From assembly GCA_037102815.1 (NCBI GenBank), contig BTPP01000003.1, forward strand, positions 3,348,001 to 3,412,000: 64,000 nt of DNA, given 5' to 3'. The position numbers and the translations under genes were made by a program. The notes beneath the pieces were generated by a model that worked only from the letters and a program-made list of their open reading frames with translations, was not told where the DNA came from and did no database searches. This document shows positions 1-10,674 of the stretch, in pieces. Within the stretch, counting starts at the first letter, position 1. Each line of letters starts with the position of its first letter. The DNA is from Neurospora intermedia (Eukaryota > Ascomycota > Sordariomycetes > Sordariales > Sordariaceae).

Positions 1-1475
1 GGCACCGGCCGCCGTTGATACCTCGTCTGAACAATCGGCGCATTCACCCCCGGCACGGCATCAGGCAGCGAATGGAAGTCACTCGTCAGCAGCCGATGCG
101 CAGGAAAGTACTTGCTCAGCACGTCGAAGAATTGCATCAGCCGCGTCGGGATATACTCGGGCTCGCTCATTGTGCTGCGCAGTGGCCTGATGGAAGAAAC
201 CCATTTGCCCAGCTTCGTGGTCGGGTACGGCACCTTATACCGCCCGCCAGTGGCCGCATCCCGCACCCGGAAGTAACGCGCGGCGACCGGATCCAGCACG
301 GGACTGTAGAACTCAAAGAAGTCGTTGGATTCGCTGATCAGCACGACGGCCTGCATGGGCGTCTCAGTTGCCAGGTCGTAGCGGATGGCATCGTGGGCAA
401 AGTTGTCGAAGACCTCGAACGCCAGGAAGAAGCATGGGGACGGGACCGGTTGCGTCCAGTCGAAGATGGACTGGTTGATGATTTCCACCTTGTTGAGGTG
501 GCCGCGGCCGGCGGCCGACCGCATCAGCGTCGAGTTCTGGACTTTGGCCAGCGAATCGCTGATCTCAATGACCTTGTACTGCGTGCGCGCGTACACGTCC
601 GGGTCCATGTCGCGGATGTAGTCGAGGATGTTGAGCATGAGCGTGCCGCGGCCGGCGCCCATTTCGTAGATGATCAGGTCGTGGTACGGGTACGTCGTCA
701 GTTTGTAGTTGGCCACAAGGTAGCGGGCAATGGCCTCGCCGTAGTAAGGGCGGAAGAGCTCCGTCGGCGTGTACCAGAGCTGTCGCGTGTCCGAGGGAGC
801 GACCTCGTCGAGCTTGTCCTCGAAATCGACATAGCGCTGGGAAAGGACGTTCTGGAACTCGGTCTCGTCGCGGAGGTTGGGGAAGTCGAAGGGCTCGCCG
901 GGTGTGAAGATGGTGACTTGCTTGGAGAAGTAGCCGTAGTTGGGATTGTAGAGGCTGTCTGCAGCATTGTGCGAAAGGAAAACAGAATGTCAATGTCTCG
1001 TGCTTCTCTCTTTTCTTTTCTTTCCTCTCTTTTCTTTTTCATTCTTGGGCTTTGTGCTGTCGCAGCTAGGTAGGTGGATATCTCAACCCCTTGGGTAATG
1101 CGCCATGTTTTTGTCTTGGACCGGCAACCAACCTTCGATAAAGTCCCTTAGGAGCATCTTGACCCGACGTGGCCTCTGTTTCCTGCCCCAGAGCTCGGCC
1201 GCTGTCACCATTGGCGCTTTCTTGTACTCCTCTGTCATGTCCTGATTCAGGATCTTTGTCCGCTGCTGCCATTGGCTTTCATCCCCTACGGGAGAGCTCG
1301 CGCCACGACGCTGGCTCGAGTATGGTCGTCGCTGCTGTCGTCTGTGGTATTGCAGTACTCGATGTCCACTATGGGCTGTCGCGGTCGCGACATGGCGGAG
1401 ATGCTTCTGTGATTGGCATGCCGGATGATGGCGAAAAAGCTGTCTGAACAGCTGGTTGACGAGTTGCGAGTCCAT
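1..1475 (-). CDS. MidA/NDUFAF7-type mitochondrial SAM-dependent methyltransferase (DUF185), 3' end outside window
   Basis: Two exons, 1475-1088 and 958-1, joined across a 129-nt intron (donor GTTGAG, acceptor CTGCAG). The join reads HYPRDSLYNPNYGYFSKQ, the conserved start of the family. At least 448 residues are visible and the frame runs off the left edge at YQRRPV. The glycine-rich SAM motif is YEMGAGRGTLML. The first 60 or so residues are rich in Arg, His and Gln with almost no acidic residues, which suits a matrix presequence. NDUFAF7 methylates an arginine of a complex I subunit during assembly; that function is inferred here from the family. An in-frame upstream ATG at 1655 would add 60 residues; I preferred 1475 because the protein then begins directly with the presequence-like stretch. 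Divergent to the cysteine synthase gene at 2345. Confidence 0.85.
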
Positions 1476-2344
1476 ACTGACTGGGTGAGTCCAGATTGTT
1501 GGTGGGCGAGGGAATGAAGCCCGGGCAGTATCCCGGAGGTTGCTGACGGTCTGTTCGTTTCGCCACCTGCTCCAACTGAACTCCCCGCGCCAGTGAGAAG
1601 GAAGGTTGAGGTACCGTATACCTGGTCGGTAAATGTGGTGGAGTGGAATCGTCAAGGGGACACGGGGCTCCAGGTGGAGGTTGATGGGGGAGGGGGAATG
1701 GATCCTGGAGCTTTTGCGGGGTGGCCCGAGCTCACTTCCTCATTCGGTTCTAGAACTAGCTGACAGTTGCGCTCGGGACAGCGGTGGTGGCGGCCCAGGC
1801 CAAGGGGCACACGACATTGGAGGATGGCTCGGCTCTCGCTGTCCGTTGCCCCCAACGGCGCTTACCAGTGACCCGCAGCAACGGGGAAGTGCCGATTCAC
1901 GACACTATCTGTGACAGGCCTCATGGCTTCCGATCTGACCGGCTTCAGCGGAGGCGAGGCCGGTCACCGGAGCCAAAGGTTCTTCCCTGCCTGCCATGGG
2001 AGACGAGCGACTGAATCGATAACACCATGCTCTGAAGATCCATCGTTGCATGACATCAACAGCAACTTCACAGCTAAAACCTCACAACTTTTGAGGACAA
2101 CCCGACCACATCAGATAAGACAGACACCCTCTCACTTCATTTTCCGACATTTTCTGTTGTTGTGAATCTCGGCTTCTGTGCCTTTACATCTCAGAGAACT
2201 CAACAACCGAATTTTTTTTTTCCGGGCAACAGCGCCAACGGCGCAAATCTAACTACATTACTACCTACACCAGACGGCATCGACGAGACACCACCTACTA
2301 TGAAATAACTCTAGATTTCCTTCACACCAAACAACCGCCAAGAC
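1476..2344. other. Intergenic region between two divergent genes
   Basis: Shared upstream region of the MidA-type gene (minus) and the cysteine synthase gene (plus). The last 300 bases before 2345 are A/C-rich and look like a transcribed leader. They hold two short upstream ORFs: ATG at 2050 (14 codons) and ATG-AAA-TAA at 2300-2308, 36 bases before the main start. No other gene seen. Confidence 0.6.
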
Positions 2345-3715
2345 ATGTCAATAAGCGACCATCCCCGTGTCTACGGCACGGTAGCTCTCACAGCCGCCTT
2401 CGCCGCGGGTATCCTCGTCACCCTTGGCTTCAAGGATTGCTACCCCGAACTCGAGAACCGATACCAACGGCGGAGGAACCGCAACCTAAGCCGGTCCAAT
2501 GGCGATTATGGCGTCGTAGTACCCACCGCCAACCGGGTACACCGCGAGAGTCTCATCTTCGGTCCCGTGCGACTAGAAGACCACGAGGAAGTAACAAGCA
2601 ACATCAACAGCAGTTTCGACTGGGTCGAGGGCATCGAGGGCTGCATCGGCAACACCCCCTTAGTCATGATCCGCAGCCTGTCCGAGGCAACAGGCTGTAT
2701 CATCCTCGCCAAAGCCGAGCTTCTCAATGGCGCCGGCGGCAGCCCCAAAGACCGAGTGGCACTCAACATGATCCAGGACGCCGAGGAGCGCGGGCTGCTT
2801 GTGCCCGGGCGCGGCGATACCATTTACGAAGGGACTGTGGGCAGTACGGGCATCTCGCTGGCGACGCTGGCGCGCGCAAAGGGGTACAAGTGCCACATTT
2901 GCATGCCGAACGACATGGCGATCGAGAAGTCGCAGCTGCTGCATCACCTGGGCGCGACGGTGGAGCGGGTCAACCCGGCGCCCATCACGTCTCCTGATCA
3001 CTTTGTCAACCTAGCCCGCAGGCGGGCGCGCGAGCACGAGGCGGTGCACGCGGACGGTAGCGTCGGGTTTTTTGCTGACCAGTTCGAGAGCACGGCCAAC
3101 TACCAAGCACATGTCAAGACCACGGGACCGGAAATCTACCGCCAGACGGGCGGGCAGCTGGACGCCTTTGTGGCTGGTGCCGGCACGGGCGGCACTATCG
3201 CCGGCGTGGCCAAGTACCTGAAGGAGGAAAAGAACCTATGGGAGACGCGCGTGGTGTTGGCGGACCCGCAGGGCAGCGGGCTGTTCAACAAGATCCGCCA
3301 CGGCGTCATGTACTCGTCGACGGAGCGGGAAGGTACACGCCGGCGTCAGCAGGTGGACACGATGGTGGAGGGTATCGGCATCAACCGCATCACGGAGAAC
3401 TTTGAGTCCGGGCGGGTGCTGATTGACGATGCCGTGCGAGTGACAGATGAGCAGGCCTGCCGGATGGCTCGGTGGTTGGTGGAGCACGACGGCATTTTTT
3501 GCGGCAGCAGCACGGCTGTCAACTGCGTGGCGGCGGTGGTGACAGCCATGAAACTACCCAGAGGCAGTCGGGTGGTGACGTTATTGTGCGACTCGGGCAA
3601 TAGACATCTCAGCAAGTTCTGGAAGCATATTGGCGATATGGGGCTGGAAAACGATACCCAGGCGCAAGCGGAGGATCTTTTTGCGGAGTTGGGGCTAGAG
3701 GAATTGAAGAGGTAG
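2345..3715 (+). CDS. Membrane-anchored cysteine synthase-like PLP enzyme (MCY1/cysteine synthase 2 type)
   Basis: Single exon, 456 aa. Fold-type II PLP enzyme of the O-acetylserine sulfhydrylase family: GNTPLV at 102-107, PLP lysine K135 in GGSPKDR, phosphate/substrate loop EGTVGSTG at 162-169, phosphate-binding GAGTGGT at 278-284, and GSST near 387-390. Residues 10-28 form one hydrophobic helix at the N-terminus, which is absent from soluble bacterial CysK. This matches the fungal group that includes yeast Mcy1 and S. pombe Cys12, reported at the mitochondrial outer membrane. Expected reaction: O-acetylserine plus sulfide gives cysteine; the true substrate in this subgroup is less certain. 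The start is the first ATG that includes the membrane helix. Alternatives such as cystathionine beta-synthase are unlikely because there are no CBS domains. Confidence 0.9.
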   Translation: MSISDHPRVYGTVALTAAFAAGILVTLGFKDCYPELENRYQRRRNRNLSRSNGDYGVVVPTANRVHRESLIFGPVRLEDHEEVTSNINSSFDWVEGIEGCIGNTPLVMIRSLSEATGCIILAKAELLNGAGGSPKDRVALNMIQDAEERGLLVPGRGDTIYEGTVGSTGISLATLARAKGYKCHICMPNDMAIEKSQLLHHLGATVERVNPAPITSPDHFVNLARRRAREHEAVHADGSVGFFADQFESTANYQAHVKTTGPEIYRQTGGQLDAFVAGAGTGGTIAGVAKYLKEEKNLWETRVVLADPQGSGLFNKIRHGVMYSSTEREGTRRRQQVDTMVEGIGINRITENFESGRVLIDDAVRVTDEQACRMARWLVEHDGIFCGSSTAVNCVAAVVTAMKLPRGSRVVTLLCDSGNRHLSKFWKHIGDMGLENDTQAQAEDLFAELGLEELKR

Positions 3716-4367
3716 GAATTGAGACGGACTGAACAACGTAAATATTGTGCCTGCTGAATCAGGGTCGCTGCGTTCGCTGCTGTCATCAAACATGTAACAT
3801 GTTCTAATCGTATCTCATCCGAGAGTCCAACAGGTCCACATAGGAAAGGTTTGTTGAGCCATATCGGCTATATGGCCTCTTAACGGTTATATTACTACTA
3901 ATGCGTGGTGTGAGGTCTAAGTAGGTCGTTGCCCGTCTCAATATCTACCTCTTTCCAAGTCATGAAGTAGCTAGTGATTCATCGCTCACCTCTTCGCTGG
4001 GGTATAAAAAATAATAAGAAAAGTTAGATGATCCATACTCCGATGTTTGAAGAAGTTCCCGAAGGTACAGAGTCTTCCGTCTTCGAGTAACTTTGTTTTC
4101 CATTTCCGCTCCTCCCCACCCCCTCCTCCTCTTTCATTGTGCTCTCTAGGTGGGAGGGATATTCTTGAGACACCTCAATCTCATATTGCTGCCAAATGAG
4201 CTTCCAAACGTGAATGTGATCCAGTCATGAATTATCAGCCAACGAAGCGTGCAACAGGCGGATTTCCCCTTCAAAGTAACACATCGAGCCAGAAAAAAAG
4301 ACGCACACTCCGCGGCCCAAGCCATACCAAGAGGAATGTGATGAAGGAGCTTGTTGTGCCCCGCCAT
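3716..4367. other. Intergenic region between two convergent genes
   Basis: 3' flanks of the cysteine synthase gene and of TFIIS. AT-richer than the coding DNA and holds no supported gene. Only two codons of TFIIS lie in the short last exon just to its right, so most of this space is probably untranslated 3' sequence. Confidence 0.5.
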
Positions 4368-5409
4368 TTAAGAGAACTAAACATGCAACTGTTAGCGATC
4401 AAATTGACTTCCGTCAAAGAAAGCGTGTGTATCAACCATACCTTCCAGCGGTTTCCGCAAACTGTGCACTCGCAGAAGGTCGTCATAGGCTCATCAGCCG
4501 ACCGTGTTTGCGCCTGGCTGTACGACACCTTCCTCTGTCCGCACTTTCCGCACTTCAGAGCATCACTGATCGACTTCTCCGCCATGGGTACCTGGGCCTT
4601 CTTCATGTTCTCCTTCTCCAGCTCTTCATCCCTAGCGCGCTGTTCCTCCGAGGCCAACTCCTTGTCCGACAAGACGACAAGGCGTTCGACCGGCAGCTCG
4701 CCCGACATGACTCGTCGTCCCAACGCAGCGTTGTCCTTACGCTTCAGACTGGTAAAGAGGGTGCGGCCCTTACTCCGGTACTCCTGGTTCTCGCCCTTGC
4801 AAGCTTTGAAGAGGGCATTCTCGACTTCGACGGCACGCTTGACGACTTCCTCAATCGACTCAGTTCTCCGGTAAGCGAGGCCGTTGTAGAGCACACCGAT
4901 GGTGTTGTTGCGCGTCTGGCTCGATGTTCGGTTGATGTCGACCTTGTCTGTTTTGAAATGGCGCTTCTCGACGTCACCAGTGTAGGGCTTGTTGTACGCG
5001 GACGATGCGGGCGCCGGGGATGCATTGGGTGCTGGGGAGCTGGCACCGGAGGCCGCGGCGGCCTGGCTCTTCTTCTTCGCCTCCTTCGCAGCTTCGACGA
5101 GCTTCCTCCACTTGTTGACGATCTCACTGGCAATACGGGCAATGTCCTTGTTGGGATTGGCTCGCAGCTTTCCCACGGTCACGCCTGCTTTTGTCGACTA
5201 GGACGGGCAAAGTTGTCAGAACTTATACCGCTCACATAGATCGCTCTGCGCTGATGGGAGGGCAGAGCAAGACTCACGCGAAGCTGTTCCTCGGTCGGCT
5301 TTGCATCTCTTTTCAATTCCTCCAAAAGTTTGATGACCGTCGCAGGGGGTTCGCTGGTGACAGCCTTGGAGAGCGCCTTGATGCGCGCGGCGAGTTCTCT
5401 GTCATCCAT
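4368..5409 (-). CDS. DST1: Transcription elongation factor TFIIS
   Basis: Three exons: 5409-5278, 5197-4442 and 4376-4368, giving 298 aa, close to yeast Dst1 (309 aa). Domain I (TFIIS N-terminal bundle) is about 1-80, followed by an Ala/Ser/Pro linker. Domain II, which binds RNA polymerase II, is about 125-240. The C-terminal zinc ribbon has C260, C263, C288 and C291, with the catalytic hairpin RSADE at 276-280. TFIIS enters the Pol II pore and stimulates cleavage of the backtracked transcript. Introns are 80 nt (GTGAGT...CTAG) and 65 nt (GTATGG...TTTAG, with branch-like GCTAAC). The last exon is only 9 nt, coding Phe-Ser-stop. Without that splice the ribbon would end in an unrelated tail starting VWLIHT; with it the protein ends CGNRWKFS, as in the family. 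Confidence 0.95.
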
Positions 5410-6671
5410 GGTGTGAGTGGGAGATGACGTTAGGCTGGCCGTGTGTGACTATGCGCAAGCGATAGCGTTCGCGTCGGGTAATCGGCGGCTTCGATTGGGT
5501 ACACGGAAATCTCCCTCTACTACGAGGTCAGATAGCTGTCGAGCCAAGGCTAAGCAAGGACGAGTGAGCTTGTCCTGGACGATGTTGCGGATGAAGATGG
5601 TCGAGCGGGAAAAGCAATGACGAGCAGGAAGAAGAGTCGCAAAGTGAGCAGCGATCGTTGGAGAATTGTTAGTGGAGCTTGAAAGAAAGAGCCCCACTCT
5701 GGCCGGTCTTCAGGTTCCACACCGAACAAAGTGAATGGACTAACAAAAAGGCTGACAGGCCGAGACCGTCAAATAGCAATCGCTCAACGGACGAAACAGG
5801 CAGTCCGAATCTAACCGTGCACCTGTGGTAACCGTGGTAACAAAAGACTTCCTTTCAATTCCACGAGCGTGAGATCTCTTGCCAAACTGTCAAATACTGA
5901 CGTTTTGGATACGGCAACAGTTTGTCTTTGCCGTGGACGGCTGCTGTTTGAATCCGAAAAAGGCAGCTGGAATGAGAGCAAGTAGCAAACAGAGGAGAGG
6001 TCTTTGGTCCCTAGATATGTAACTATATGGGAAAGCGATGCTGCTTATCGCTATGCAACATTATGTATTTACAAGCTCCAACTTGTCACAGGCTTGGGAC
6101 TTCAAAGCGCGTTTAGTAACGCAGTAGACTCCTATCGTTATTATGCATATATCTCAGACTCCGAACCTATATGTATTAAACACACATGTGCACCTCGCGG
6201 CCGGCTGTTCGGGCTCCGGATCCGGTGCAACCCTCAACATATTGCCTGTCATTGTTGATGTAGTATCTATCAGACATTACAGTACTCAAGGTATGCACTT
6301 GAAGGAGCTCGGCTGCATTTGTTTACTGTTCCCCTGAACGTACCACTTGCACATCGACTTGTCATTCTTGCCCCAACAACAGGAAACACCCTTCACAATA
6401 ACAGTTACTATTGACTTCAATCGTCCCTCACAAACCGCCACAGAATACGCTAACTCAGGTCGCAGGATGACATAAATCCCTCCAGACAAATTCTTGAGCT
6501 GACCTCCAGAATATTGCTTGGAATATTCGGCAATCATGCTGACCTACCCCCTACTTCTAAACCATATGGTGCTCCTCTTGAGCCTATTTACTCCTCCGAA
6601 ATTCTGCAAATGAATCGCCCTCAAAATCCCTTGCGCCTGGACCCGGATTTCGTATACACCTCCTTTCAGAT
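5410..6671. other. Intergenic region upstream of TFIIS
   Basis: About 1.26 kb between the TFIIS start and the 3' end of the transporter gene. It should contain the TFIIS promoter. Open frames here are short and have no recognisable protein features. No repeat or RNA gene seen. Confidence 0.5.
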
Positions 6672-8961
6672 TCATGCGCTCGTACCTGGCCTCTGGTCGG
6701 AAAGTTCAGTGCTGCATGTGCCTGACTCCTCATTAGTCTTTATGGGTTTCTTCACCGATCTGAATTCGATGAAGCACGCAATAAGAGTTGCAAGTATTCC
6801 TAGCGGAATGGGGATGATGAGCGCCGCCTGAATCGCCTTATTGTAAACCCGAATCATGGCGGGCAGTTGCTCCGCCGATATCAAGTCGCGGAACGCCGTC
6901 GCACCCGCCTCGATCACCTGCTTGATGTCGACTCCCGGAAGCAAGTTGGCGTCGGCTGCCTTGAGCAGCTGATGCTGAAATACACTGTTTCCTACCGACA
7001 CGAAGATAGCGCCTCCAAGCGACTGAGCAGCGGATACGGCCGCAGTTCCCAGGGCCACGTCCTCTTCGCTAAGTACAGTCTGCACTGCTGTGAAGCATTG
7101 TTGAATCGACAGGCCAAAGCCAGCGCTCGTTAAAACTTCATAGCCTACCCATTGGGCTGTTCCTGTGCCGGGCTTCAACAGGGTCAGCAATCCGAGGCCA
7201 ACAGTGCCAATAGCAGAGCCGATTACTGCTGGAGGGGTTGCATAACCAGTTTTGGACACGATGCCTCCTGCAATCAGTGAGAAGGCCGACTGGGTTACAA
7301 AGAACGGGACCATGTGCACGCCTGAGCGCATGGCGGTGTCATTTTTGACGGCCTGGAACCAGATCGGGAGGAAGAAGGTCATGTTGATCAGGATCGCGTA
7401 TATCATGAAGGCCGTGCCGCATGATGCCGCCACCGTACGCTGCTTGATGATGCGAGGGGGGATCAATGCCGCATCCCCTTTAGCCCATTGCCAAACCATG
7501 AATATAATGGCGGTAATACCACAACCGGCTAAAAGCCAAATGATGAGTGGGTGGTTCCATGAAAAGCCTCGAGTTGTATATTCAAGCGCCAGGAAGAGCA
7601 TGATAAAAGCGCCCAGAATGAGGATATTGCCCACAATGTCAAGGTCCTTAAATCTGTCAAAGAATGTTCCGGCGTTGCGATTGCTTTTTTGGGGGTTGAA
7701 GAACAGAATCAAGCAGATGATGGTTACGCCTCCAAGCGGCAAGTTGATATAAAAGCACCATCTCCACGTCTTTAAATAACATTAGAATATATGTTAGGCA
7801 GGAGTGTAAGGAAGACTTACCACAAGGTCCGTAAAGACACCACCTAGGAGAGGTCCGATCGAGGCCCCGACACCGAACCTAGATGTGGTCAACATATGAA
7901 ATCTTATTCACAAACAAGGGCAGTCAGGTCTGGGACACTTACATCAAGCCAACCACGGACGTGAAGACGGGACGTTTCTGCAGCGGAACAGCCATCGTCA
8001 CGATAATAAAGCTGCCGATTAGAATACCAGCACTGCCGAAACCCGCAATAGCCCGCCCAACAATCAGGGTCGTCGAGTTTGGTGCCAGTCCGCAGAGGAG
8101 GGAGCCAAGTTCGAATAGAATCATGGCAGTGAGATATGACCACTTGACCGAATACAGCATAAAGATGCGTCCAAAGACTGGCTGGAAAGCACACGATGTG
8201 AGCATGTATGCCGAGCCATACCAACCTATGTCTGATGTTGAATGAAATCGCTTCGTGATGTAGGGCGTGGCCTGTTCGAACGGTGTAAGTTCCGGGTCGT
8301 TCACTTCACTCATCAGTTCCGGGTCACCTACCGTAGATATAATAGTACGGTCAATCGATAAAAGTAGCATACCGAGCATAAGGCCCGCCATGAGTAAGAC
8401 AAGACGCAAGCCTGTAACATAGTCTATGGTTGGCTCTCTCTCGCCATTTACGGGCGGGTTCTCGTCGAGTGTCATGGGCTCAAATTTGCGCCGCGTGTTT
8501 CCCGCTGCTTGACGTTGCAAATCCTCGGAGCCATGCTGGCTTGCAGAAGGCCTGGCCTTGATGATTTCCGTCATCGGATACCGTTGCTCTCCAACCGGCG
8601 TTAGTTGGGGTCTGAGGCTGGAGTTTCGACGGCCAAGTGACGATGTCGAAGAATTCAGGCGCAGAAATTGGTTCCTGGATGATCCACCCAGGGGGTAGGG
8701 GTTTTCGTCGTCGCAAGTTGGAATCATGGGGTCAAAGAACATTGACCGTGATGGTCGTTGAGAGTGGTGCTTCTGTGCGGTTCCTCCACGTTTCTGGCTT
8801 TTTTGCCCGGTTAATGGCATGGTCCCCAAGGCTGGGTTGCTAGCTTCGCCGTCAAAGGTGAATGAAGTTGAAAGAGAAAGAGGGTAGAAAGTGAGTTCGG
8901 AGGGGGAGGCTTTATCTTCTAACGCCTCCAAGGAATCATCATGGGTTTTCGGTCCATCCAT
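6672..8961 (-). CDS. Major facilitator superfamily transporter, DHA2 (14-helix) drug/toxin exporter type
   Basis: Four exons: 8961-8332, 8271-7943, 7878-7821 and 7769-6672, giving 704 aa. Residues 1 to about 180 are a Ser-rich, charged cytosolic extension, longer than usual. The transporter core follows, with family signatures FHSTSDIGWYGSAYMLT, GRAIAGFGSAG, FGVGASIGPLLGGVFTDL and TWRWCFYINLPLGG. The last two are rebuilt only when the introns are removed. Intron 1 is 60 nt, a multiple of three with no stop; removing it gives TIISTATPYITKRFHS, as in relatives. Such proteins export drugs, toxins or secondary metabolites by proton antiport, usually at the plasma membrane. No biosynthetic core gene is adjacent, so a metabolite cluster role is not supported. 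Substrate unknown. Confidence 0.9.
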
Positions 8962-10674
8962 GGCGGTTGGCGAGTTCGAGTTGATTCACATAGGGATCGG
9001 ATGATGGAACGGTGAATAGGATTGATAATAGGAAAGACAGAAATGGAAATCATGAAGTAGGTAGCTTGAAACGCTTCTTCTGTCCCTGAGGGCTATTAAC
9101 GATAGATTCTGCGTTAAGGTTCCTTGTTTCGCTTGAGGTCGGATGACAAGATTTTACCCGACGCAGCTTCCTCGAATGAGTTTCTTTTGCTCAAAACTCA
9201 CTCATGCCTCACAAATAAATGTACGTCGTACTTTCCTAAATTTGATACCGAGGGGACCTTGATGGATAACCCATTGCGTATTAGACGGTTCACGTGGATA
9301 TGGTATGATCCGATGATTCAACTCGTAAGTGGAAGGCACGCATTGAAGGGCTGTGATGAAGTGGGCAATTGGAACACTGGTCCTCGATCTACTGGATGCT
9401 ATCACCATCGCCTCACTCTAAGGATTTGGAATTGTCACTCAGTGAGACTGAGTCACTCGTTCCGACAAGCCTTTTCCGTATCACCCGCATAGATACTAGG
9501 TGGACGTCGAAGCACGCCAGCATTCGAGGCCTGGGCTGGATGTGATTCGAGCCAACAATGTTCAGTTCTAAACTCCATCCACGCCAGCTCGTTGCTCACC
9601 GTGATGCCGGGATGGCCTGTGACACACTCATGTAATAGGTTGAGAGGGACAAGTATGCCGGTTATCGTGTCGTTCTATCTACCAAGTGCCTGCCATGATT
9701 CGACACTGTTTCCCTTCTCATGGTGTAACTTGCGGTTGGTTACCCTTTACCCGTGTCGAAGGGGCCTCAAGCACGCAGACATCTTTCAATTTTCCATCCG
9801 TAACTTGGCGGGACAAGGGGCTACTTAGTGGACAGTTGCTCAGGAGAGACACGTCTGGGGAGGTGTATTCTTCCATTGAGGCTCTGCCAGTTGCCTTTTG
9901 GATTCGGAATATATGGTGAGGAGTAACCAGGCAACGCAGTAAGATGGAGAGGCTCTCAGCACTGCATGTTGCATGCACCTAGCATGGAGCATCTACATGG
10001 CCATTTGTGATGTTCTGAGGTTTTTCCTTGGATGACTTCCCTCAGACGCCCATAGAATAGGTCAAGAGCATTTCGGGCGTATGTAACGAACGAACAGACT
10101 GAATCGACAATGTCGCGTAAGTTGCCAGTGGGCTTCATCGGATATTCGATGTCATATGTTAATATTAAGTATTTACAGGTTTGTGTCTTGGCTCGAGGTC
10201 CTTTTTTGCCTTCCCCCATCTCATATCCGATAGACTCTATGTCCACTCATACCTCAAGCATTACATATTGCATTATCCAACGTTAGCGGTTTCATACCAT
10301 ATTTAGGGCATGAGCCTGTCTTTCGGCGTGATTCGTGCCGCCTCTCATTACTCGTCGCCAATCATATCCGTTCATAGGCAGCGCTATCCAAAATTCCTCA
10401 CAGAGAGGCGTGCAGCTGCTTTTGAGGGACTACCTCAACATGAGAGGCTAGCTGTTCAGATAGGGATGAGCCCGCTCGAGGATCATCCATCGCCGCGGAA
10501 TTTATCCAAGGTGTATGGTGAATACCTCTCAGACGTCCTCATGATAGCAAAACTGGGATCTGCCACACCAAGTGCCTCTCAACAATAGTTGCACCGTCCC
10601 GGGGAATCAGGGCCAAAGGTCAGCGGAATGACCAACGGCTTTTTTCCTCATCTGAAAGAAAATCAGCCAACCCT
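8962..10674. other. Intergenic region upstream of the transporter
   Basis: About 1.7 kb between the transporter start and the 3' end of the next minus-strand gene. Holds short open frames on both strands (longest about 120 codons at 9124-9492) with no family signature or plausible exon structure. Probably promoter and 3' flank. No clear repeat. Confidence 0.5.

Noticed and set aside
15-1073. Long plus-strand open frame (352 codons) at the left edge
   Set aside because: It is the complement of the second exon of the MidA-type methyltransferase, which carries the recognisable SAM motif. The plus-strand reading has no domain.
10310-10588. 92-codon plus-strand frame in the intergenic region
   Set aside because: No recognisable motif, no splice partner and composition like the surrounding noncoding DNA.
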